From JBBSQE01 sp038258095 (GTDB taxonomy: Bacteria; Actinomycetota; Thermoleophilia; Solirubrobacterales; 70-9): DNA of 26,958 bases. Each line of letters opens with the position of its first letter. The stretch's first letter is position 1. The translations under genes and the position numbers were made by a program. The stretch spans positions 1-26,958 of the forward strand of contig JBBSQE010000014.1 in assembly GCA_038258095.1 (NCBI GenBank), written 5' to 3'. Positions 6,953 through 14,196 of this stretch are shown here, piece by piece. Below the pieces are notes generated by a model. That model did not search any database and had not been told where the DNA came from. It saw nothing but the letters and a program-made list of their open reading frames with translations.

Positions 6953-8061
6953 GAGGGCTCGACCTCGTACTCGAGACCGGCCGCGGCCATGCTCTGAAAG
7001 AACGATTCCGGGTCGAATGCCTGCGACGGCGCGAGCGCACCGGTCCGGTCGAACTCCGGCGCCGCCATCCGGAGTGCGGCCTCGACGGTCGAGGAGGCGG
7101 TGAGCCCGTAGACGTCACGGCCCCTGATGATGCCGCGGCGCGTCTCGCCGGTCGCCGTCCGCGCGTCGCACACGATCGTGAAGGTGTTGGCCTTGCGGGT
7201 CGCCTCGTCCGGTCCCTCGGGCATGCGGCCGACCAGCTTCTCCGCAAGTCCACGCAGCGCCGGGGTCCGCATCGCGACCGCGAACGGCGGCATCGCCACG
7301 CCGAGGAACGGGGCGACCCTCTCGGGCACTACCGTCGTCGCCGAGAGCAGCATCGTCACCCGTTTGGTGTCGACGTGGCGGGGCACGGTGATCGGCTCGC
7401 CGGCCGGGTACCGGGTCATCCGCTGCTCGCCGACCGGCTCCGGGAAGCGGAACCGCCCGCGGGAGATCCTGCGGTCGGCCGGGCGGAGGGCGCCGTCGAT
7501 GTAGTCGACGTCGCCGCCGGAGATCATGTCGAGGCCCGAGAGAGTCGTCCCTCGGGTCGCCTGCATGCCCTGCACGGCGTAGGCGAGGGTCACGGCCGCC
7601 AGGGGCCCCGTGTCGGCGGCCGTCAGAGCCGCGATCATGTCGCCTGGGAAGTAGTCGAACCCCATCGCCGTGACCATCGCCGCGCCGTTCGCCGCCGCCG
7701 TCTCTCCGAAGCGGTCGAAGATCATCCGCATGAACGGCTGCTCGCCGGTCGTGTCCACGTAGTTGGTGCCGGTGTCGGCCGCGGCCGAGGCGATGGCCTC
7801 GCCGTTTCGCATGAACGGGCCGGCACAGGCGATGGCGGCCGCGCACGGCTCGAGAAGCGCCCGCAAACCAGCTGGATCGTCGATTCCGACCGCGCGGACC
7901 GGAGCGCTGCCGGTCGCCTCGGAAAGGGCAGCGAGCTTGGCTTCGTTCCGCCCGGCGAGCACGAAGTCCGCGCCGCGGCGGTGCAGCTCGGCGGCCACCA
8001 GCTTCCCGGTAAAGCCCGTGGCTCCGTAGACGGCGATCGGTCCGGTTTGCGGGGCGCTCAT
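6949..8061 (-). CDS. Saccharopine dehydrogenase-like NAD(P)-binding protein (trans-acting enoyl reductase type)
   Basis: The protein (370 aa) has an N-terminal Rossmann loop GATGFTG at residues 13-19 followed by LVAAELHRRG and LAGRNEAKL. CAGPF and NYVDTTGE in the first third are typical of the saccharopine dehydrogenase/homospermidine synthase-like superfamily. Actinobacterial members include the trans-acting enoyl reductase that acts with lipid polyketide synthases, but no polyketide synthase is nearby, so the substrate is unknown. The ATG at 8061 is supported by TAGCAT 9 nt upstream. The gene is first in a two-gene operon with the zinc-ribbon protein. Confidence 0.85.
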   Translation of the reverse strand: MSAPQTGPIAVYGATGFTGKLVAAELHRRGADFVLAGRNEAKLAALSEATGSAPVRAVGIDDPAGLRALLEPCAAAIACAGPFMRNGEAIASAAADTGTNYVDTTGEQPFMRMIFDRFGETAAANGAAMVTAMGFDYFPGDMIAALTAADTGPLAAVTLAYAVQGMQATRGTTLSGLDMISGGDVDYIDGALRPADRRISRGRFRFPEPVGEQRMTRYPAGEPITVPRHVDTKRVTMLLSATTVVPERVAPFLGVAMPPFAVAMRTPALRGLAEKLVGRMPEGPDEATRKANTFTIVCDARTATGETRRGIIRGRDVYGLTASSTVEAALRMAAPEFDRTGALAPSQAFDPESFFQSMAAAGLEYEVEPS

Positions 8062-8070
8062 CGACGGTCG

Positions 8071-8076
8071 ATGCTA
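8071..8076 (-). promoter_or_regulatory. -10 element TAGCAT for the saccharopine-dehydrogenase-like operon
   Basis: TAGCAT on the minus strand is followed by 9 nt and ATG 8061. It shares a 59-nt divergent intergenic space with the promoter of the CBS gene. Confidence 0.45.
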
Positions 8077-8108
8077 CGCGAGCACCTTCGCCTCGGTCCG
8101 GCGGCAGG

Positions 8109-8114
8109 TAGCTT
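8109..8114 (+). promoter_or_regulatory. -10 element TAGCTT for the CBS operon
   Basis: TAGCTT is followed by 6 nt and GTG 8121. The hexamer is identical to the one in front of the DUF2804 gene. Confidence 0.5.
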
Positions 8115-8120
8115 TACCCC

Positions 8121-8567
8121 GTGGACCTGAGCGAGATCATGACGTCCGGTGTGGTCACCGCCGGGCTTGGCGCGAGCGCCATCGAGGTGGCGCAGCTGAT
8201 GCGCGATCACGGTGTCGGCTCGGTCGTCATCGTCGATTCCACCGAGACGCCCCAGGCCATGCTGACCGACCGCGATATCACGACCCGCTTCTTCGCGGAA
8301 GAGGCGGAGCCCGCGGCCCCGGCCGCCGATCGCGCGTCGCGCCCCCTCATCACGGGCGAGCCCGGGATGAGCCTCGAGGAGGCCGCCGCCCTCATGGTTC
8401 ACCACCGTGTCCGCCGGCTCCCGGTCGTCGACGGCAACGAACTGGCCGGGATCGTTACCCTCGATGACATCGCCGTGCGCACCGGCAACCTTGCGGTCGC
8501 GCAACGGATGACTCACGACGTCATCCAGGGCGCCCTCCCGCAGTTCTACTTCCACGAACGTGGCTGA
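8121..8567 (+). CDS. Two-CBS-domain protein
   Basis: The 148-aa protein consists almost only of a CBS pair (Bateman module). The first repeat starts at IMTSGVVTAG and ends near LTDRDITTRF (about residues 6-58). The second starts at RPLITGEPGM and contains RRLPVVDGNELAGIVTLDDI (about 74-118). Such modules bind adenosine nucleotides and sense energy state; with no attached catalytic domain the target is unknown. A GTG start at 8121 fits the TAGCTT element. The C-terminus overlaps the next gene by 8 bases. Confidence 0.88.
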   Translation: MDLSEIMTSGVVTAGLGASAIEVAQLMRDHGVGSVVIVDSTETPQAMLTDRDITTRFFAEEAEPAAPAADRASRPLITGEPGMSLEEAAALMVHHRVRRLPVVDGNELAGIVTLDDIAVRTGNLAVAQRMTHDVIQGALPQFYFHERG

Positions 8568-8847
8568 GCCTTCCGAGACCATCACGCAGTCCCCGCCGGC
8601 GACGCTGACGCCGTCCCAGTTGCGCACCCGTGCGCGCGTCGAGACCGTGATCGGCATCGCCGCACCGTTCCTGGACCTGGTCCTCGCGGTGGGAGACCGG
8701 ATATCGCGGGCCGCCGAGCCCGAGGACTACGAGTACTACCCCGTGCGAGCGGGCGAGCTGGCGGACCGGACCGCCGAAGCCGTGGACGAGCGGACCGAGG
8801 ACTCGGCGGCGGATGAGCACGCCGAGGCAAAGGCGACTGATGAATAG
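8560..8847 (+). CDS. Small unknown protein in the CBS operon
   Basis: This 95-aa protein is not recognised. The middle (residues 26-48, RVETVIGIAAPFLDLVLAVG) is mildly hydrophobic and could be an amphipathic or membrane-associated helix. The tail is strongly acidic and Ala/Glu/Asp-rich. The GTG start overlaps the CBS gene by 8 bases and its end overlaps the next gene by 8 bases. This overlap pattern supports a real gene coupled to its neighbours. Confidence 0.65.
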   Translation: MAEPSETITQSPPATLTPSQLRTRARVETVIGIAAPFLDLVLAVGDRISRAAEPEDYEYYPVRAGELADRTAEAVDERTEDSAADEHAEAKATDE

Positions 8848-9781
8848 CAAGGCCCTCGCATTGGAGTTCGAGAAGCGCTGGGCTCTGCCGGCCGCGGTCG
8901 CCAGCTTCCTGGGCGCCGCCTTTCTGATCGTGTCGGTGTTTGTCGGCTCGACCCTCGAGGGCAATGACGGTTTGGAGTATCTGCGCAGCATCGAGGCCCA
9001 CCACGGTGCGGTGATCGCGACCAACGTCCTTCAGGGGCTCGGACTGCTGCTGTTCGTGTTCCCGGTCTTCTATCTCTTCCGGGCCGTCGGGGCCCGTACG
9101 CCGGCGTTCCGCTCGCAGTTCATCGGGGTGATCGTCGTTGCCCCGATCTTCCTCGCCGCGGCCTCGATCCTCAACGGCATCTCCCTCGTCCATGCCTCGA
9201 GCGACTTCTTCGCCCATGCAGTTCCGGAGGGTGCCAAGCAGGCGAACCAGGCTGCCGACGATGCACGCAACGGGCAGGGCCTGCGCCCGCTCCTCTTCGG
9301 CCTATCCCTCGGCGGCCTCCTGGGCTTTGCGTTCTCGCTCCTCTACTGCGGCCTGCACGCGATGCGCACCGGCCTCCTGACCCGTTTCTGGGGATCCCTG
9401 GGCATGGCGGTCGGCGTCCTGATGATCTTCATCGGCCCGATCCCGATTGCGGTCATCTGGTTCTTCTACATCGGGCTGCTCTATGCCGGGTGGGTCCCCG
9501 GCGGGCGTCCTCCCGCGTGGGCGGCAGGCGAGGCGATCCCCCCGCCCAGCCCCGGTGAGCGGATGGCGGCGCAGATGGACCCCCGCGCCAAGGGCGACTA
9601 TGTGGAGGGAGAGGGCTCGGAGATCACCGCCGAGCCCGAGCCGGTTGACGCCCCCGACCCCATCGACGCCCCTGACGCCACCGACGTCACCGACGTCACC
9701 GACGAGCAAGAGGCTCCGACCTCCGCCCGCGAGCTCGGCGAGCTGAGCGCCGGACGCGGTAAGAGGAAGCGTCGGGGCTGA
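8840..9781 (+). CDS. Multipass membrane protein with Asp-rich tail
   Basis: The protein (313 aa) has five or six predicted membrane spans, at about residues 15-37, 58-80, 92-115, 152-175 and 186-215. No family is recognised with confidence. After the last span the tail is hydrophilic and contains six consecutive Asp-x-x triplets, then ends in a basic GKRKRRG. The start could be ATG 8840, overlapping the previous gene by 8 bases, or ATG 8813 (nine residues longer); neither has a strong ribosome-binding site. It is the last gene of the CBS operon. Confidence 0.75.
   Translation: MNSKALALEFEKRWALPAAVASFLGAAFLIVSVFVGSTLEGNDGLEYLRSIEAHHGAVIATNVLQGLGLLLFVFPVFYLFRAVGARTPAFRSQFIGVIVVAPIFLAAASILNGISLVHASSDFFAHAVPEGAKQANQAADDARNGQGLRPLLFGLSLGGLLGFAFSLLYCGLHAMRTGLLTRFWGSLGMAVGVLMIFIGPIPIAVIWFFYIGLLYAGWVPGGRPPAWAAGEAIPPPSPGERMAAQMDPRAKGDYVEGEGSEITAEPEPVDAPDPIDAPDATDVTDVTDEQEAPTSARELGELSAGRGKRKRRG
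9647..9700 (+). repeat. Six in-frame 9-bp tandem units inside the membrane protein tail
   Basis: Six nonamers beginning with GAC encode DAP, DPI, DAP, DAT, DVT, DVT. The last two units (9683-9691, 9692-9700) are identical, GACGTCACC, and the preceding unit differs by one base. Confidence 0.8.
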
Positions 9782-9791
9782 GCCACTCGTT

Positions 9792-9807
9792 CCGGCCGGC
9801 CGGCCGG
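9792..9807. repeat. CCGG x4 self-complementary run between convergent genes
   Basis: Four CCGG units form a perfect self-complementary tract in the 31-nt gap between the membrane-protein and GH114 stop codons. It could fold as a hairpin and help termination on both strands, but no T-tract is present. Confidence 0.4.
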
Positions 9808-9812
9808 CTACC

Positions 9813-10673
9813 TCAGTCGCAGGGCAACCAGGGCTTCGCGGTCAGGTCGAAGCTCTTGCGGATGGCGCTGTAGCGCAGCTCCTTCGCGTGTGGGCAGAAC
9901 TTCTTCGGGGGTAGCTGGTACTCGGCCTCGAAGACGGCCTTCCGGGCCTTGATGAACGGGTAGTAGTCACCGCACTCCTTGTACTTGAAGCACTCCTCGA
10001 CGACCGCGAAATCGAACTGGCCGACCAGGTCCTCGACCTGGCTGCCGTCGTTCTTGAGCGCAACCGACATGCCGCGCTTGTGGACCTCCTTCGCAACCCA
10101 GCGGTTGAAGCGGAGCTGGTCTGTGCCGGTCAGCGGAAAACCGGTCCTGTTCTCGAAGCCCGCGATGTTGTCGGGCTCGACGGCGTCGAACTTCTTCTTC
10201 TTGCACATGTTGAAGCGCTTGCGCAGGATCGGCGCCAGGGCCTTGATCTTGCGGATGTCCAGCCAGCGCTCGTTGGGGTACCCCTCGTAGCGCTTGCCCT
10301 TGACCGAGGCCGGGAACGCCCTGGCGTCGGGCCGGTAGCTCTCCCAGGAGCCGACGTCGAGATAACAGATGACCTTGCGGTGCATCTTGTGGAGGGTGCC
10401 GACGGTCTTCTTCGGGGTGTCGAAACCGTCGACCTCGTACACGTGAGCATCGACGGAGGTGTTGATCTTGCCCTGGAGCTGCCACTGCCACGCGGAGGTC
10501 GAGGGCTGCGGCTGCCAGCGCGCGGCCCCGGCGCTGTCGGAGCCGGCGATGAGGACCGTGATGAGAGCCACCGCCACGACAGAGGCGATGGCGAGGACAT
10601 ACGGGATCGTTCGGGAGGGAGAGGCCCCGGGCGTCGAGGCGGGAGCGGGCTCGGGCGGGGGGGATGTGGGCAT
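9813..10673 (-). CDS. Membrane-anchored GH114-family protein (endo-alpha-1,4-polygalactosaminidase-like)
   Basis: This is a 286-aa protein with a Pro/Ser-rich N-terminus and one membrane anchor or signal anchor (about 23-44), so the enzyme domain should be outside the membrane. GH114 family blocks are VICYLDVGSWESYRPD (residues 101-116), DAVEPDNIAGFENRTGF (163-179), ALKND (205-209) and VVEECFKYKEC (224-234). Family members cleave galactosaminoglycan-type exopolysaccharides. The acidic residues in these blocks are the likely catalytic ones, which is inference from the family. ATG 10673 is chosen over a much longer upstream frame because TACGAT lies 6 nt before it and the extension would cross the divergent TetR promoter. 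Confidence 0.85.
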   Translation of the reverse strand: MPTSPPPEPAPASTPGASPSRTIPYVLAIASVVAVALITVLIAGSDSAGAARWQPQPSTSAWQWQLQGKINTSVDAHVYEVDGFDTPKKTVGTLHKMHRKVICYLDVGSWESYRPDARAFPASVKGKRYEGYPNERWLDIRKIKALAPILRKRFNMCKKKKFDAVEPDNIAGFENRTGFPLTGTDQLRFNRWVAKEVHKRGMSVALKNDGSQVEDLVGQFDFAVVEECFKYKECGDYYPFIKARKAVFEAEYQLPPKKFCPHAKELRYSAIRKSFDLTAKPWLPCD

Positions 10674-10679
10674 CGGTGA

Positions 10680-10685
10680 ATCGTA
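10680..10685 (-). promoter_or_regulatory. -10 element TACGAT for the GH114 gene
   Basis: TACGAT on the minus strand is followed by 6 nt and ATG 10673, as expected for a leaderless mRNA. Confidence 0.5.
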
Positions 10686-10752
10686 GGGGGCGGCCGCGCC
10701 GTCGCCCGGCCGACGGCGTGGCCTGCGCAGATCACCTTGGTTGATTGCCTGT

Positions 10753-10770
10753 GGTAAACATACGCTTACC
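10753..10770 (+). promoter_or_regulatory. Inverted repeat over the TetR promoter (candidate operator)
   Basis: GGTAAAC (10753-10759), a 4-nt spacer and GCTTACC (10764-10770) form an inverted repeat with one mismatch per arm. It ends directly before the GTG at 10771 and covers the likely -10 TACGCT (10761-10766). Size and position fit an autoregulatory TetR-family operator. Confidence 0.55.
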
Positions 10771-11409
10771 GTGTCGGCATTCACCGAGACCTCGACCGTC
10801 GAGCCCGCGCGCCCCCCGACCAGGGAGCGCATCCTCGGCGCCGCCCTCGATCTCTTCGCGGCCAACGGCTTCGCGGGCACATCGGTTGGCGACATCGAGG
10901 CTGCCGCCGGGCTCTCGCCGCGCTCCGGCGCCCTCTACAAGCACTTCCCCAGCAAGACCGCCCTGCTCGAGACCGCGTTGGATGAGCGAATGGAGGCGAT
11001 CACCGAACTCCGTGCCCGGATCGACCTCGGAGACCTCGGCGATCCGCGGGCCGAGTTGACCCTGATCGCCCGGTGGGGCCTGGCCGAGCTGCGCCGGGAA
11101 CGCCTGCTCGCGAGGCTCGTGATGAAGGACGGTGACCGCGTTCCCGGCATCGCTGAGCGCTTCCGGGAGGCGATCGTCGAGCCGGGCTTGGCGCTCTCGG
11201 CCGATGTCATCGCGCGGCAAGGGCGACCGGGCCTGGACGACCCGGAGGCGACCGCGGCCGCTCTGTGCGCATCCCTCGTCGGCTTCAGCCTTCAGGGGGC
11301 GCTCTTCGGGGACGACGTCTCCGTTGCCGACGATCGGCTCGTCGCGGCGTGGGTCGATCTCGCCATGTCAACGATCGAAGGAACCGAGGGGAGCAGCTCC
11401 GATGGCTGA
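10771..11409 (+). CDS. TetR-family transcriptional regulator
   Basis: The regulator (212 aa) has an N-terminal helix-turn-helix domain: RERILGAALDLFAANGFAGTSVGDIEAAAG (about residues 18-47), then the recognition helix region RSGALYKHFPSKTALLETAL (51-70). The C-terminal two thirds form the ligand-binding and dimer domain. GTG 10771 is preferred; a TTG ten codons upstream would put the candidate operator inside the gene. The end overlaps the next gene by 8 bases, so the regulator probably controls itself and the membrane/CMD fusion gene. The ligand cannot be predicted. Confidence 0.88.
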   Translation: MSAFTETSTVEPARPPTRERILGAALDLFAANGFAGTSVGDIEAAAGLSPRSGALYKHFPSKTALLETALDERMEAITELRARIDLGDLGDPRAELTLIARWGLAELRRERLLARLVMKDGDRVPGIAERFREAIVEPGLALSADVIARQGRPGLDDPEATAAALCASLVGFSLQGALFGDDVSVADDRLVAAWVDLAMSTIEGTEGSSSDG

Positions 11410-12472
11410 GACGAACGTGATCGCGAAGCACAGGCTCGAGTTCCGGGTAATCCTGCTGGCCCTCGGAGCCGTGCAACTCTTCGATGGTCTCTACGCGCTG
11501 CTGGCCCCGCGATCGTTCTACACCGCCTTCCCCGCCGGGCGCGGCTGGGTCGAGGCCCTGCCGGCCTACAACGAACACCTCGTCCGCGATGTCGGCGGCC
11601 TGTTCATCGGGACCGCCGTGGTGCTGATCGCGGCCGGGATCTACCTCGAGCGCCGGCTTGTCGCCGTCACCCTGGTCTCCTGGCTCTGCTTCGCGGTCCC
11701 CCACTTCGTCTACCACCTGCTCAATCTCAGCCCGTATGGGACCGGAGACGTGATCGGGAACGTCGTCACCCTCGCGTTCACCGTGCTGACACCGGTCTGG
11801 CTGCTCTGGCTCATGGCCCGCGACAGCGCACCCGGCTCCGCGGTACGAGCGGCGGCCGATCCGCAGGGCGCGACGAACGCGCGGATCGCCGGAGTCCCCG
11901 AGACCACCCGTGATCCACTGGTTCGTGCCGCCTACCGTTCTTCGCGCAAGCGGACCGGCGAGGTCATGGACCCGCTGCGCGTGTTCGCCCACCACCGCAA
12001 GCTGATGATGGGCTACGGCGCCTTGGAGACCGCGGCGGAGAGCTCGGACCTCGTGCCCGGGCGCCTCAAGCACCTCGCCGAGCTCCGTGCCGGGATGCTG
12101 GCCGGTTGCGAGTGGTGTCTCGACTTCGGCTCCTCGGTCTCGGCCGACGCGGGAGTGACGGAGGCCGATCACCGCGAGCTTCCGCTCTACGCGACCAGCG
12201 GCCATTTCACCGAGGAAGAGCGGCTGGTGCTCGACTACGCGACGAGCATGTCACGGACACCCGTAGATGTCTCCGACGAGCTGTTCGCGCGGCTTCGGGA
12301 GCGCTTCGACGAGGCCCAGCTGGTCGAGCTGACCACGCTGATCGCGCTCGAGAACTTCCGGGCGCGCTTCAACTGGGCGATGGGGATCGAGAGCCAGGGC
12401 TTCGCGGAGGGTTCGTACTGCGTGCGGCCCGAGGGCGGCGAGACGACCACGGCGGCTCAGTCCGCCGGGTAG
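11402..12472 (+). CDS. Membrane domain fused to carboxymuconolactone decarboxylase (AhpD-like) domain
   Basis: This 356-aa protein has two parts. Residues 14-138 contain four hydrophobic segments (about 16-35, 64-82, 88-108, 116-138). Residues 170-345 are a CMD/AhpD-like domain: RVFAHHRKLMMGYGALE, then LAELRAGMLAGCEWCLDFG with the redox pair Cys236/Cys239, and a C-terminal ALENFRARFNWAMGIESQGF. CMD proteins with CxxC commonly act in peroxide or thiol redox chemistry; the membrane part could deliver a lipid or quinone substrate, which is inference. The ATG overlaps the TetR stop by 8 bases. The next gene, on the other strand, begins its stop codon at the next base, leaving no intergenic space. 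Confidence 0.82.
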   Translation: MAETNVIAKHRLEFRVILLALGAVQLFDGLYALLAPRSFYTAFPAGRGWVEALPAYNEHLVRDVGGLFIGTAVVLIAAGIYLERRLVAVTLVSWLCFAVPHFVYHLLNLSPYGTGDVIGNVVTLAFTVLTPVWLLWLMARDSAPGSAVRAAADPQGATNARIAGVPETTRDPLVRAAYRSSRKRTGEVMDPLRVFAHHRKLMMGYGALETAAESSDLVPGRLKHLAELRAGMLAGCEWCLDFGSSVSADAGVTEADHRELPLYATSGHFTEEERLVLDYATSMSRTPVDVSDELFARLRERFDEAQLVELTTLIALENFRARFNWAMGIESQGFAEGSYCVRPEGGETTTAAQSAG

Positions 12473-14113
12473 TCAGCCGAGCGGGCTGAGGCCTGGCGGG
12501 GACTCGCTGGAGACCCGGTCCGAGGCGGCGATCCGCTTTCGCTGGGTGCGAATCTCGCTCATGATCCGCTCCAACCGCGGCTCGACCGTGTCGTCGATGT
12601 GGGTCATCGCCGCTCCCACGGCGGGGTGTACGGCGCTGATCCGTTCGTGCATGGCGTGGGCGACCGCGCGGTAGGTCGGGTGCCCCTCGCGGCCCGAGCG
12701 CAGCTCCACGAGGTGGATCGCCTCGCGTGCGTTGAGGTCAAGCACGTAGCGGATGCGATAGCCGAGACAGAGCGCATAAGGGGCGGCCTCGGGATTTCCA
12801 GACTCCCGCAGCCGCTCGTACTCGGCGCGTGAGATCTCGAGCGCGCGCTCGTACTCGTCACCCGCCCCCGCCTCGCGGACCTCGCCGGGAACGCCCGCGC
12901 CGAGGTCGGGTGTGAGCCGCTGCCACTGGCAGGTGAGCATGCGGTGGCGCTGAAGGTCCCGGAAGCCACCGTAGTCGGAGACGATCTCGAAGCGGTAGCG
13001 CAGGGCCTCGAACCCCCGGCCCGGGCGGTAGCGGCGGTTCTGGCGATCGCCGATCAGCGCCTCCAGGAGTGCCGCCTTCTCGCTTTTGTCGAGGACGTCG
13101 AGCCGGGCGCGGATCTCCGTCTCGGGCACCGCGGCGGCCTCGAAGAGGCACGATGCGAGCAGGTCTTCCTCATTTCCGTCGACGTGGACGAGCTCGACGA
13201 GCGGCGCTTCCGCGGCCGAGTCGCGGCGGTCGAGGCCCATCCGCGAGACCCATGCTTCGGTGTTCTCGCGCCGTTGGGCCAGGTAGCCGATCCATTCGCC
13301 GCCGCGCTCGGGGCGATCGACCCGGGACACGAAGCTCGGCATCACGGTTTGGAGCTCGCGGAGGATCATCGTACCGAGGTCCCGCGCCTCGGGCAGCGGC
13401 GACGCCATCAGGCGCATGATCAGCTGCTCATAGGCCTGCCCGGAGGCGTAGATGCCGACGTGGCTGAGTGTGGCCGCGGGCAGGAGACCCCGCAGGAGGT
13501 CGAGGGCCTTGGCGCGGATCGAGCGCTGCCACGGACCCTCCGGCTCGCCGTCGGCGCGCGGCCAGCGCTCGGCCGCCCACTCCTCGACCTGGGTGAGCGA
13601 GCGCGAGTAGATCCCGAACAGCTCGTCCATGGCCTTGGCGAACTGCGGCCCGAGATCCTCGTCGCGGTAGTAGCGGTAGCCGCCGCCGGCCTCCTCGGGG
13701 AGCGGGACGTCGTAGGGGATGTAGCGGGTCGACTGCTCGAGGTAGGCGGCGAGGCGCCCGCGCTGGAGCAGCTTCGTCCCGATGTTCGAGACCCACTCGC
13801 AGGCCAGGTGGGCGCCGCCGACCTGGGCGATCGAGTCGTCGCCGTAGCCGACGAAGACACGCTCGTAGAGCTTCGCCGCGCGCTCTCCCTCGTCGCCGTC
13901 GAACGGCCGCCCCCCGCTTGGGGTCTCGGCTGCGAACTCCTCGAGAAAGAGCCGGCGGACCGTGCCGCCGTATCGCGAGTAACGGGCGAACAGGGCGCCC
14001 TTGACGGTCTCGGGAAGATTGACGAGGCCGAAGACCGGGCGATCGAGGTTCGTGAAGTGAGGGGAGAGGATCCTCCGCTCGTCTTCTGTGAATTGCTCGA
14101 CCGGGTAGCGCAC
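12473..14113 (-). CDS. Double-domain ThyX-like protein (FAD-dependent thymidylate synthase family)
   Basis: The protein is 546 aa, about twice the usual ThyX length, and shows two ThyX-like halves. Half one contains FVGYGDDSIAQVGGAHLACE (87-106) and a variant signature, Arg118-Gly119-Arg120, seven residues, then Ser128 in YLEQSTRYIPY. Half two contains RFEIVSDYGGFRDLQRHR (Arg389-His390-Arg391), seven residues, then Arg399 where the RHRX7S motif has Ser, followed by the NAREAIHLVELR substrate-side helix (461-472). ThyX normally makes dTMP from dUMP with methylene-tetrahydrofolate, FAD and NADPH in a tetramer. Whether this protein is the cell's thymidylate synthase is unproven. The start is GTG 14113, with TAGCCT 9 nt upstream. 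Confidence 0.82.
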   Translation of the reverse strand: MRYPVEQFTEDERRILSPHFTNLDRPVFGLVNLPETVKGALFARYSRYGGTVRRLFLEEFAAETPSGGRPFDGDEGERAAKLYERVFVGYGDDSIAQVGGAHLACEWVSNIGTKLLQRGRLAAYLEQSTRYIPYDVPLPEEAGGGYRYYRDEDLGPQFAKAMDELFGIYSRSLTQVEEWAAERWPRADGEPEGPWQRSIRAKALDLLRGLLPAATLSHVGIYASGQAYEQLIMRLMASPLPEARDLGTMILRELQTVMPSFVSRVDRPERGGEWIGYLAQRRENTEAWVSRMGLDRRDSAAEAPLVELVHVDGNEEDLLASCLFEAAAVPETEIRARLDVLDKSEKAALLEALIGDRQNRRYRPGRGFEALRYRFEIVSDYGGFRDLQRHRMLTCQWQRLTPDLGAGVPGEVREAGAGDEYERALEISRAEYERLRESGNPEAAPYALCLGYRIRYVLDLNAREAIHLVELRSGREGHPTYRAVAHAMHERISAVHPAVGAAMTHIDDTVEPRLERIMSEIRTQRKRIAASDRVSSESPPGLSPLG

Positions 14114-14122
14114 GGACAGGTG

Positions 14123-14128
14123 AGGCTA
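14123..14128 (-). promoter_or_regulatory. -10 element TAGCCT for the ThyX-like gene
   Basis: TAGCCT on the minus strand is followed by 9 nt and GTG 14113. It lies downstream of the terminator-like stem at 14157-14190, so the gene appears to have its own promoter. Confidence 0.4.
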
Positions 14129-14156
14129 CAAACCCCGGCGGCGGGGAGACGGCGGG

Positions 14157-14190
14157 AAAACCACGGTCGGAGCGGCATCGTGGCCGTGGT
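14157..14190 (-). terminator. Stem-loop with T4 after the first hydrolase gene
   Basis: On the minus strand ACCACGG and CCGTGGT form a 7-bp stem around a 17-nt loop, and the last T begins a TTTT run. It starts 7 nt after the hydrolase stop codon. The long loop makes it a moderate candidate for an intrinsic terminator. Confidence 0.45.
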
Positions 14191-14196
14191 CCGGCC

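Noticed and set aside
6844..8130. Plus-strand open frame of 428 codons
   Set aside because: Antisense to the saccharopine-dehydrogenase-like gene, Arg/Gly/His-rich, no family resemblance.
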